Under the pieces are notes generated by a model that saw only the letters and a program-made list of their open reading frames with translations, was not told the DNA's origin and made no database searches. Positions 7,301 to 12,799 of a stretch of DNA of 12,799 nucleotides are shown here, piece by piece. Source of the stretch: CADAWZ01 sp045114665 (GTDB lineage: Bacteria; Vulcanimicrobiota; CADAWZ01); contig JBGUKW010000119.1 in the NCBI GenBank assembly GCA_045114665.1, positions 1 to 12,799 on the forward strand, written 5' to 3'. Numbering within the stretch: the first letter of the stretch is position 1; every line of letters begins with the position of its first letter. The translations under genes and the position numbers were made by a program.

Positions 7301-8418
7301 CAAATTTCTTCAGTTTTCTTAACTTTTTTTGATTTTTTAACTTTCTTCTTTTTCTCTTTAGATTCTTCAGATTTTTCAAACACCTCTTCTTTTTCATCTT
7401 TATCGTCTTTTTTATTTTCTTCTTCTTTTTCCGATTCAACATTTACTTCTTTTGCTTTTTTCTCTTTATCCTCTACTCCACCTTTGGAAATTACTTGCGT
7501 AAATATCTCTTCAAGTGTCAATTTTTCAAGTGCCATTTGGCATACAGAAACATCATTATCCAAAAGCATGCGAAGAAGCGAAGACCTCAATTCAGGTGAT
7601 TTTTCAGAATATACTTCAATAGCAAAACAGCCATCTTCTTTTATATCTCTTTTTGAATATTCACATTTATTTATACCTTTATGAGATTTTATGAGGTTAA
7701 ATGCCTTTTCTTTATCTCCCATCAATTCAAAAAATATACGGTCTGAAGTTTCGATCTGTTTTGAAAGATTTTCTGGAGTGTCTATTGCAAGCACCTTTCC
7801 CCTATTCATAATAATAACTCTTCCGCAAGTTTTAGCAACCTCTTCAAGGATATGAGAAGATAAAACTATTGTTGACTTTTCTCCCAACTTTTTTATAATT
7901 CCCCTAATTTCCATAACTTGATTTGGATCCATTCCAACTGTTGGCTCATCAAGAATCAAAACCTCTGGAGAATTTATAATAGCCTGTGCAAGCCCTACTC
8001 TCTGTTTATATCCCTTTGAAAGAGTTTTTATCTGCTTATATACATATTCATTTAAATTGCAATCATCAATAACAGAATCAACTCTGTTTTGTAGATCACA
8101 TTTTGGAATCCCCTTTGCCTCACCAGCAAAGAATAAAAATTCAACAACAGACATATCTGTATAAAGAGGAACTAACTCAGGAAGATAGCCTATTTTCTTT
8201 CTAACTTCCAAAGATTCATCAGGCAAAACATGACCTGCAACAGTAGCCGTTCCAGATGTAGGAGGAAAATAACCTGTTAAAATCCTCATTGTTGTAGTTT
8301 TTCCTGCCGCATTTGGACCTAAAAGACCAACAGTCTCACCTTTATCAACTTTAAAACTCACATTATCGAGAGCACATTTTTCACCGTAATATTTTGTAAT
8401 ACCCTCTACTGAAATCAT
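7300..8418 (-). CDS. ABC transporter ATPase (GldA-like) with charged C-terminal tail
   Basis: 372 residues. All nucleotide-binding motifs are present: Walker A GPNAAGKTT (34-42), a Glu in the Q-loop position within GYLPE (77-81) as is common in ABC-2 export ATPases, signature LSKGY (133-137, an LSGGQ variant), Walker B VLILDEP (153-159) and H-loop His189. The domain order and C-terminal part (to about 315) match ATPases of GldA/ABC-2 exporters, which energise the membrane complex from the cytoplasmic side. Unusual is the last 57 residues (316-372): almost only Lys, Glu, Asp and Ser, first mixed and acidic, then strongly basic (KKKKVKKSKKVKK) before a TEEI end. Family members normally stop near residue 310-320. 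The start ATG 8418 has GAAAGG eight bases upstream; a four-codon ATG-AAA-GGT-TTG-TAA frame overlaps that site. First gene of the five-gene operon. Confidence 0.92.
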   Translation of the reverse strand: MISVEGITKYYGEKCALDNVSFKVDKGETVGLLGPNAAGKTTTMRILTGYFPPTSGTATVAGHVLPDESLEVRKKIGYLPELVPLYTDMSVVEFLFFAGEAKGIPKCDLQNRVDSVIDDCNLNEYVYKQIKTLSKGYKQRVGLAQAIINSPEVLILDEPTVGMDPNQVMEIRGIIKKLGEKSTIVLSSHILEEVAKTCGRVIIMNRGKVLAIDTPENLSKQIETSDRIFFELMGDKEKAFNLIKSHKGINKCEYSKRDIKEDGCFAIEVYSEKSPELRSSLLRMLLDNDVSVCQMALEKLTLEEIFTQVISKGGVEDKEKKAKEVNVESEKEEENKKDDKDEKEEVFEKSEESKEKKKKVKKSKKVKKTEEI

Positions 8419-8433
8419 TTTACAAACCTTTCA

Positions 8434-8460
8434 TGTTATATGTTATATGTTATGTTATAT
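8434..8460. repeat. short tandem repeat of TGTTATA before the ABC operon
   Basis: Copies of TGTTATA at 8434-8440, 8441-8447 and 8453-8459, with a shortened TGTTA at 8448-8452 between them. On the minus strand each full copy gives TATAACA, so the array supplies several possible -10-like boxes just upstream of the ATPase gene. Confidence 0.7.
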
Positions 8461-8483
8461 CCCCTAATTTTTTTTCTTCCCAA
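8454..8483 (-). promoter_or_regulatory. candidate promoter of the ABC operon
   Basis: Minus strand TTGGGA (8483-8478, 4 of 6) and TATAAC (8459-8454, 5 of 6) are separated by 18 bases, and the -10 box is the outermost copy of the TGTTATA repeat. The next copies could serve as alternative -10 boxes, so copy number might tune expression. This is inference from motif matches only. Confidence 0.35.
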
Positions 8484-8507
8484 TCTGGATAATCTGTTTC
8501 TACTAAC

Positions 8508-8724
8508 TTAACTCGTTGTGTAGTTAATTCAAAAAAAATAAGTAAATAAAAAGTTCCTGTAAACTATCCAAAATATGCCTGTGTACTGCCACTTTGTCAT
8601 TGCGAGGCTCAGAATTTACTTAAAAATTGAGTTGATCGGCTCTGTTTAGAATAATGACATTACCTCTAAATAGAGCTTATTTGGGTTTATTTTAAAATAT
8701 TAATCAACTAGCACAACGAGTTAA
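8508..8724. mobile_element. MITE-like non-coding element with terminal inverted repeats (copy 1)
   Basis: A 217-base gene-free element. The left end TTAACTCGTTGTG-TAGTTAATT (8508-8529) and the reverse complement of the right end (8724-8702) share TTAACTCGTTGTG exactly (13 bases), then TAGTT and ATT, with one inserted base and one mismatch. Inside, a subterminal TAAACTATCCAAA (8560-8572) is answered by a diverged inverted copy (about 8679-8690). TGTCATTGCGAG (8595-8606) is partly answered by the inverted ATGACA at about 8654-8659. CTCTAAATAGAG (8664-8675) is a small hairpin. No transposase is encoded. The right end stops two bases from the ManC/PMM stop codon. No clean target-site duplication is visible. 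It shares blocks with copy 2 near 11661-11920. Confidence 0.7.
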
Positions 8725-8725
8725 C

Positions 8726-11584
8726 TTATTTAACTGCTTTTAAAATAATTCTTCTTATATCGTCAACAGAAGAAATTCCATTTTCTCGAGCTTCTTTTAA
8801 TATATCAACAGCCTCATCCATCTTGAACTCAAATTTAAGCCAATTTTCAAAATCTCCTCTAATAAAATGATATTTAAGAGATTCTTCAGGAATTTTGAAA
8901 ATAATTTCTGAAAATTCCTTTACACTAAATACTGAAATTCCAGTATATTCTCCAGGAACCCAAAAATAAAATCTGTGTTCGTGAGAAATTTCTTGAACAT
9001 TATCTTCTTGTTCTTGGTATGAATGAGCAAGAGCATCTCTTCTCATTAAATTAGATATTTTTCCCATCAAATTAGAGATTTTCCCTCTTGCTTCCTCAGA
9101 CTTATAACTTTTTATATTGTGTTTTAGATGTTCAATTATAGATTTTGCCTTTTGTTCAGTATTTGCTTCAGCAGTTAAATGAAGAACAGCTTCATTTCTA
9201 TCTGGAACAACAAGTCCCCAAGAATTTGCAAAAAATACTTTAATTCCTTCAATAGTAGAAAATGGATGTGTATCACAATAAGAATAGAAATAACTCATTA
9301 TTCTACCCTTATCTGCAAAAGCACATTCAACATCTGCTTTTTCCATATATAATGGAGGAATTGAATCTGCAACTTCCGCAATAGAAAGACCTGTTTTTGC
9401 CATAAATTCAAGAATCTTAGCAATGGCAAACATAGAATCAAATCCACAGTTAAATTGAGGAAATATAAAGCCTCCCCTGTGATTTCCTGCAAAAACAACA
9501 TCTTTGTTACTGATTGCTGACTCCATAAGTGATTGTCTATCCGACTTAGTTCTTATTACTTCTCCTCCAACATTCCACATTATCTTGTCAATAATAGCAG
9601 GAGCAGAAGAAGTAACAACTACTGAAGGCTTATCATATACTTTTGAAACAAATAATGTTACCAAAGTCAAAAGCTGATTTCCATTTATGAGCCTTCCCTT
9701 TTCATCAATTAAAAAGAATGATTCAGAGTCAGAATCAAGATAAACTCCTGCATTTGCTCCAAGTGTTACAACAACTTTTGAAAGTTGAGATAATTGGCTT
9801 TTCTTTGTATAAAATCCCTCTTTACTTGGATCAATATATGAATTAATAGAAACAGTTTCACAGCCCAATTTTCCCAAAATATTTGGAAAAACAGCAGAAG
9901 AAGAACTAAATCCATAATCAATCACAACTTTAAATTCAGATTTTGCTATTTTTTCAATATCAAGACATTCAAGAAAATCATTTGAATACATTTCAACAAT
10001 TCGAGGAGGGAACTCGATTTTTCCGATTTCAACACTTGAACATCTTCTAAAATCTTCTCTTGAAAATAGATTTTCTATTTTTCTTTCATTGTTTTTAGAA
10101 ATATTTATACCACGCTCGTTGAACAATTCGATAAAAACAGAATTTGGATCATAAGGCTTCATTCTGACATGAACCCCACCGAGTGTAGGTGTATTTCTCG
10201 TTACATGTCTTGACAAGGCTGCAGGGATAACTCTAAGATCATTTACATTTATTCCTGCAGAAATCAATCCACATATAATAGCTCTGTTTATCATTCTTGA
10301 AGCTGGATGATCATCTCTTGATGTATTTATAACTGTTTCCTTTTCAAAACAAGCTCCAAAAGCAGAACCCAATTTTAAAGCGAACTCTGGACTTATCTCA
10401 ATATTTGAAAGCCCACTTATTCCATCTTTTCCAAAAATACTTCCAAGCCAACGACCACCCCAAATAAGGCTCATACTCAATGTAGAACCAGATTCAATTT
10501 TTTTGTCAGGCCAAATTTTTACATTTGTATTTACAGTTGTTCCACTCGCTATAAAACATCTATCACCAATAATAGAACTGTCATTTGTTCTTACTTTTTC
10601 TTTTAGAACAACACCTTTTCCAATTATAGTACCATAAATAGTACAGTGCTTGCCTATATAAGTATTACTCCAAATTATTGAACGCTCAATTTCAGTATCA
10701 TCAGAAATTATGCAATTATCACCAATGGAAGTATATGACTTTATCTTTGCACCTTCTTTAATTTTACAATTCTTGCCTATTACAACATGTTCTCCAATAT
10801 ATACAGAAGGATGTATATAAGAATTATCACCAATATTTACATATTTTTTTAAATTTTTTCCTGGTATTTCTGCTTTTACAAAACCATTAAACAAATCATA
10901 AGATGCCTGTTTATATTGTTCTAAATTGCCTATATCACACCAATAGCCGTCAAGCGTACAACCACATAAAGGCAAGTGTCTTTCCATTATTTCAGGAAAA
11001 ATATCTCTGCTGAAATCATAAACTCGACCATATTCCATCAAATCCAAAACTTCAGGATTTATCAAATAAATTCCAGTATTTGCTGTATCTGCAAAAACTT
11101 CTCCCCAAGTTGGTTTCTCGATAAATTGCTTTATATATGAATCTTTATCAACGATGACCAAGCCAAATTCCAAAGGATTTTCAACTTTTTTCAACAGAAT
11201 AGAAGCTACTGCTTTCTTTGTTTTGTGAAATTCTATAAATTTTGTAAAATCAAAATCAGCAAGTGCATCCCCACTGACAATTAAAAAAGGTTCATTTAAA
11301 GATGAGGCTATTTTTTTTATACTGCCAGCAGTGCCAAGTGGTTCATCTTCGACAGAATAACGAATCGAAACGCCAAAATCGCTTCCATTACCAAAATAAC
11401 TTACAATCTCATCTGCCAAATAATGGAGTGTCACTATAATATCTGTTATATTATGTATTTTTAAATGTTTTATCATATGTTCCATTACTGGAATATTACA
11501 GACAGGAACAAGAGGTTTAGGTGTATTCAGTGTCAAAGGTCTTAGTCTTGTCCCTTCTCCCCCTGCCATAAGAACTGCTCTCAT
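8726..11584 (-). CDS. mannose-1-phosphate guanylyltransferase / phosphomannomutase fusion with extra C-terminal domain
   Basis: 952 residues from ATG 11584. Domain 1 (1-235) is a nucleotidyltransferase: AGGEGTRLRPLT (7-18), PKPLVPVCN (22-30), catalytic-metal VSGD with Asp106, and EKPTWGE (156-162). Domain 2 (about 250-365) is a left-handed beta-helix of hexapeptide repeats. Domain 3 (about 376-833) is a phosphohexomutase: TSRDDHPASRM (421-431) with probable phosphoserine Ser422, metal loop at 617-622, GNHRGGFIFP (700-709) and a phosphate-loop equivalent PDRNEAVLHL (794-803). The usual fusion is about 830-850 residues; here about 115 more follow, ending in a domain (870-950, FYFWVPGEYTGISVF...YHFIRGDFENWL) that resembles DUF5752. 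It should make GDP-mannose or a related sugar nucleotide in the cytoplasm, but the metal loop reads DSDSES instead of DxDxDR, so mutase activity is doubtful. It stands alone between two repeat elements. Confidence 0.85.
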   Translation of the reverse strand: MRAVLMAGGEGTRLRPLTLNTPKPLVPVCNIPVMEHMIKHLKIHNITDIIVTLHYLADEIVSYFGNGSDFGVSIRYSVEDEPLGTAGSIKKIASSLNEPFLIVSGDALADFDFTKFIEFHKTKKAVASILLKKVENPLEFGLVIVDKDSYIKQFIEKPTWGEVFADTANTGIYLINPEVLDLMEYGRVYDFSRDIFPEIMERHLPLCGCTLDGYWCDIGNLEQYKQASYDLFNGFVKAEIPGKNLKKYVNIGDNSYIHPSVYIGEHVVIGKNCKIKEGAKIKSYTSIGDNCIISDDTEIERSIIWSNTYIGKHCTIYGTIIGKGVVLKEKVRTNDSSIIGDRCFIASGTTVNTNVKIWPDKKIESGSTLSMSLIWGGRWLGSIFGKDGISGLSNIEISPEFALKLGSAFGACFEKETVINTSRDDHPASRMINRAIICGLISAGINVNDLRVIPAALSRHVTRNTPTLGGVHVRMKPYDPNSVFIELFNERGINISKNNERKIENLFSREDFRRCSSVEIGKIEFPPRIVEMYSNDFLECLDIEKIAKSEFKVVIDYGFSSSSAVFPNILGKLGCETVSINSYIDPSKEGFYTKKSQLSQLSKVVVTLGANAGVYLDSDSESFFLIDEKGRLINGNQLLTLVTLFVSKVYDKPSVVVTSSAPAIIDKIMWNVGGEVIRTKSDRQSLMESAISNKDVVFAGNHRGGFIFPQFNCGFDSMFAIAKILEFMAKTGLSIAEVADSIPPLYMEKADVECAFADKGRIMSYFYSYCDTHPFSTIEGIKVFFANSWGLVVPDRNEAVLHLTAEANTEQKAKSIIEHLKHNIKSYKSEEARGKISNLMGKISNLMRRDALAHSYQEQEDNVQEISHEHRFYFWVPGEYTGISVFSVKEFSEIIFKIPEESLKYHFIRGDFENWLKFEFKMDEAVDILKEARENGISSVDDIRRIILKAVK
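9044..9085 (-). repeat. in-frame 21-base tandem duplication in the ManC/PMM gene
   Basis: Two adjacent 21-base units encode GKISNLM twice (residues 834-847). They differ at three third-codon positions (GGG/GGA, ATC/ATA, TTG/TTA), all synonymous. The repeat sits exactly between the mutase domain and the C-terminal extension. Confidence 0.85.
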
Positions 11585-11591
11585 TTCAAAA

Positions 11592-11597
11592 CCCTCC
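11592..11597 (-). promoter_or_regulatory. Shine-Dalgarno that sets the ManC/PMM start at 11584
   Basis: GGAGGG at 11597-11592 lies seven bases before ATG 11584. Because it includes the last base of the upstream in-frame ATG (11599), the longer 957-residue start would consume its own ribosome binding site. The shorter start also places the nucleotidyltransferase fold at residue 1, as in homologues. Confidence 0.75.
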
Positions 11598-11682
11598 ATT
11601 CTCTCTTTAGTCTTTTTTCTTTTTGATCAAATCCAACTTTACCAACACCCCTAAATAAAATCGTTGTGATAGTTGAATTTTT

Positions 11683-11713
11683 GCCTATTTACAGCAATTT
11701 TCATAAATAGTGC
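11683..11713. other. stem-loop in repeat copy 2
   Basis: CTATTTA (11685-11691) pairs with TAAATAG (11704-11710) around a 12-base loop. The flanking GC at 11683-11684 can pair with GC at 11712-11713 across a one-base bulge. It has no terminal T-run, so it is more likely an element-internal hairpin than a terminator. Confidence 0.4.
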
Positions 11714-11813
11714 AAATTGTGAAAAATAAGTCGATCGGCTCTGTTTAGAATGAGATTGTGATCTATTTAATAAATTGCTAAATTAAAATTAAGTGGTTGA
11801 GATTGCCACGGTT

Positions 11814-11837
11814 CCCTCCTTGTGAGGGTATTTTTTT
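11814..11837 (+). terminator. hairpin plus T-run inside repeat copy 2
   Basis: CCCTC (11814-11818), loop CTTGT, GAGGG (11824-11828), then TA and seven T. On the plus strand this has the form of an intrinsic terminator, though the stem is only five pairs. No plus-strand gene is known upstream, so it may simply be part of the repeat. Confidence 0.3.
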
Positions 11838-11857
11838 AAAAACTCGTTAGAGTTTTT
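11838..11857 (-). terminator. possible terminator after the tnpB relic
   Basis: A perfect eight-pair stem AAAAACTC / GAGTTTTT (11838-11845 and 11850-11857) has a four-base loop. On the minus strand the stem ends in five T. It lies between the tnpB relic and the ManC/PMM gene and could stop leftward read-through. The stem is mostly A/T, hence low confidence. Confidence 0.3.
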
Positions 11858-11974
11858 AACTATATCTTCAGCTCTCTCGCAATGACATTACCTTTAAATA
11901 GAGGCTGTTTGGATAGTTTATCAACATACCATAAGAATCTAATCCACACACAAATATTTATGTTATGAAAAATA

Positions 11975-12799
11975 TTAAATAATATGTAAAATTTTTAATA
12001 TAAAATATCTTTCCTTATTGTTCATTTTTTTATTTTTGCCAATTACTATTTTGGTTATATCATTTTCTAAACAATAATCTATTATCTTTCTACTTGCTTT
12101 ATGTAAATAATCATTTATTTTTCTCTCTCTTTTTTCAGTTAATTTATCCATACGGGAAGAATAATCTTTATTATTTATGCGTTTAGCAAGTTCTCGATAA
12201 TAACTTATTTTTTTATTGTAATACTGATTAATTGATTTTAAAGGACGACCATTTATAATAAAAGAAGGAAGATTACTATTATTGCAAATACAAGCTAAAT
12301 TATTTACTCCTATATCTATACCTATATATTTATTATTATCTTCTTGTTGTTGAGGAACTTTAATATTATAAATAATTTCAAGAACTATCTTATGTTTATG
12401 AGGAATAATGCGTATTTGTTGAAAAGAAACAAAATCTTCTCTTTCTATAAAACAAGGTTTTACAGTAAATCCTTTAAAAGATGTTGGAAAATGAATTAAA
12501 TTATCTTCTTTTAATTTACAATTTTGATTAGTTAATATTAATAAATAAGTTCCATTATTTTTTAAATATTTAGGAGGTTTTGGTTTCCCTAAATATTTAT
12601 CTTTATTTTTTTTATAATCTTTTATACTTTTGAAAAAAGATTTCCAGTTTTTATCCAATAATTTTAAAGTTTGTTGTGCTGTTTGAGCAGTTGGCATATT
12701 AGCATAATCAGGATAATCTTTATCTGTTTTTACAATTTTATCAATTTCTTCATATCTAATCCATTTTTTGTTATTTATAAATTCTTGTCTTATAATATG
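11975..12799 (-). pseudogene. tnpB: tnpB (IS200/IS605 OrfB) relic, 3' truncated, 5' end beyond the window
   Basis: The frame is open from the window edge through 274 residues to TAA at 11977-11975. The ATG at 12697 is internal: the 34 codons before it read like the family (IIRQEFINNKKWIRYEEI, then NMPTAQTAQQTLKLLDKNW). The RNA-binding N-terminal region and the first RuvC motif YIGIDIGVNNLA are present, with Asp162 in fragment numbering. The helical stretch RKINDYLHKASRKIIDYCLE follows. After KIVIGKNKK the sequence stops resembling TnpB and ends in MNNKERYFILKILHII. The later RuvC motifs, the zinc finger and the 3' end where the guide RNA is normally encoded are missing. TnpB is an RNA-guided nuclease acting with IS605-type elements; this copy cannot be functional. 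No TnpA is visible in the window. Confidence 0.85.

Larger units (their letters stand above)
11661..11920. mobile_element. diverged second copy of the MITE-like element, with internal insertion (copy 2)
   Basis: It fills most of the 375-base gene-free gap 11600-11974. Its left end TCGTTGTGATAGTTGAATT (11661-11679) matches the terminal repeat of copy 1. GATCGGCTCTGTTTAGAAT (11733-11751) is identical to 8634-8652. AATGACATTACC-TTTAAATAGAG (11881-11903) matches 8653-8675 with one mismatch. TTTGGATAGTTTA (11908-11920) is the inverse of 8560-8572. In copy 1 the second and third blocks are adjacent; here 129 bases separate them, starting GAGATTG, containing GAGATTGCCACGG and ending CTCTCGC. That insert has the form of the widespread CATTGCGAG...CAATCTC-type intergenic repeat. 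The right terminal repeat is degenerate (ATCAAC-ATACC), so the true end beyond 11920 is uncertain. Confidence 0.6.

Noticed and set aside
7242..7442. Minus-strand frame encoding a Lys/Arg-rich 66-residue protein
   Set aside because: It is another reading frame of the purine-rich DNA that encodes the charged tail of the ABC ATPase and overlaps the permease start.
8418..8434. Four-codon frame ATG-AAA-GGT-TTG-TAA overlapping the ATPase ribosome binding site
   Set aside because: The AAAGG in it is most simply the Shine-Dalgarno of the ATPase; no attenuator structure or codon pattern suggests a leader peptide.
8442..8556. Open stretch of about 38 codons on the minus strand reading ...LTTQRVKLVETDYPDWEEK..., crossing the left end of repeat copy 1
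   Set aside because: It has no start codon or ribosome binding site, and part of it is the terminal repeat. It faintly recalls an HsdS or TnpB N-terminus, but too little remains to call a gene remnant.
9298..9501. Minus-strand frame of 67 codons within the ManC/PMM gene
   Set aside because: The main frame there encodes conserved mutase motifs (GNHRGGFIFP), so the alternative frame is not supported.

Overview
The window is AT-rich bacterial DNA in which every supported gene lies on the minus strand, so transcription runs from high to low coordinates. The standard code fits: TGG encodes Trp and TGA is used as stop. The gene set is a Gld-type ABC export cassette, a fused mannose-1-phosphate guanylyltransferase/phosphomannomutase, an AAA-ATPase-like/DUF1703 protein and a TnpB relic. 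This suits a low-GC, probably uncultivated bacterium with a glycan-rich envelope. I cannot place it to a phylum from the sequence.

Layout in transcription order. At 12799-11975 lies the middle of an IS200/IS605-type TnpB that runs off the window edge and has lost its 3' third. At 11974-11600 there is no gene; this stretch holds a repeat element and several hairpins. At 11584-8726 is a 952-residue protein made of nucleotidyltransferase, left-handed beta-helix and phosphohexomutase domains plus an extra C-terminal domain. At 8725-8419 there is again no gene; it holds a second repeat element with clear terminal inverted repeats, then a candidate promoter in a TGTTATA tandem repeat.

From 8418 to 3267 five tightly packed genes form one operon: ABC ATPase, ABC-2 permease, GldG-like protein, DUF4340 protein and a small lipoprotein. 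A secreted zinc-metalloprotease-like protein (3210-2611) and a GNAT acetyltransferase (2607-2068) follow closely and may be co-transcribed. A GT-C-like polytopic membrane protein (1996-314), a possible 57-residue membrane peptide (306-133) and the first 34 codons of an AAA-ATPase-like protein (102-1) complete the window.

How they may work together. The ATPase and permease would form an ABC-2-type membrane complex. The GldG-like and DUF4340 proteins each have an N-terminal membrane anchor and a large extracytoplasmic part, as in Gld-related cassettes. The lipoprotein and secreted metalloprotease could act outside the membrane with that complex. The fused ManC/PMM enzyme supplies, or formerly supplied, GDP-mannose-type sugar nucleotides, and the GT-C-like protein could use a lipid-linked sugar, but these two genes are not adjacent.

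The least ordinary items are the two related repeat elements that bracket the ManC/PMM gene, the extra C-terminal domain and altered metal loop of that enzyme, the 57-residue charged tail on the ABC ATPase, and the exporter-lipoprotein-metalloprotease gene order.
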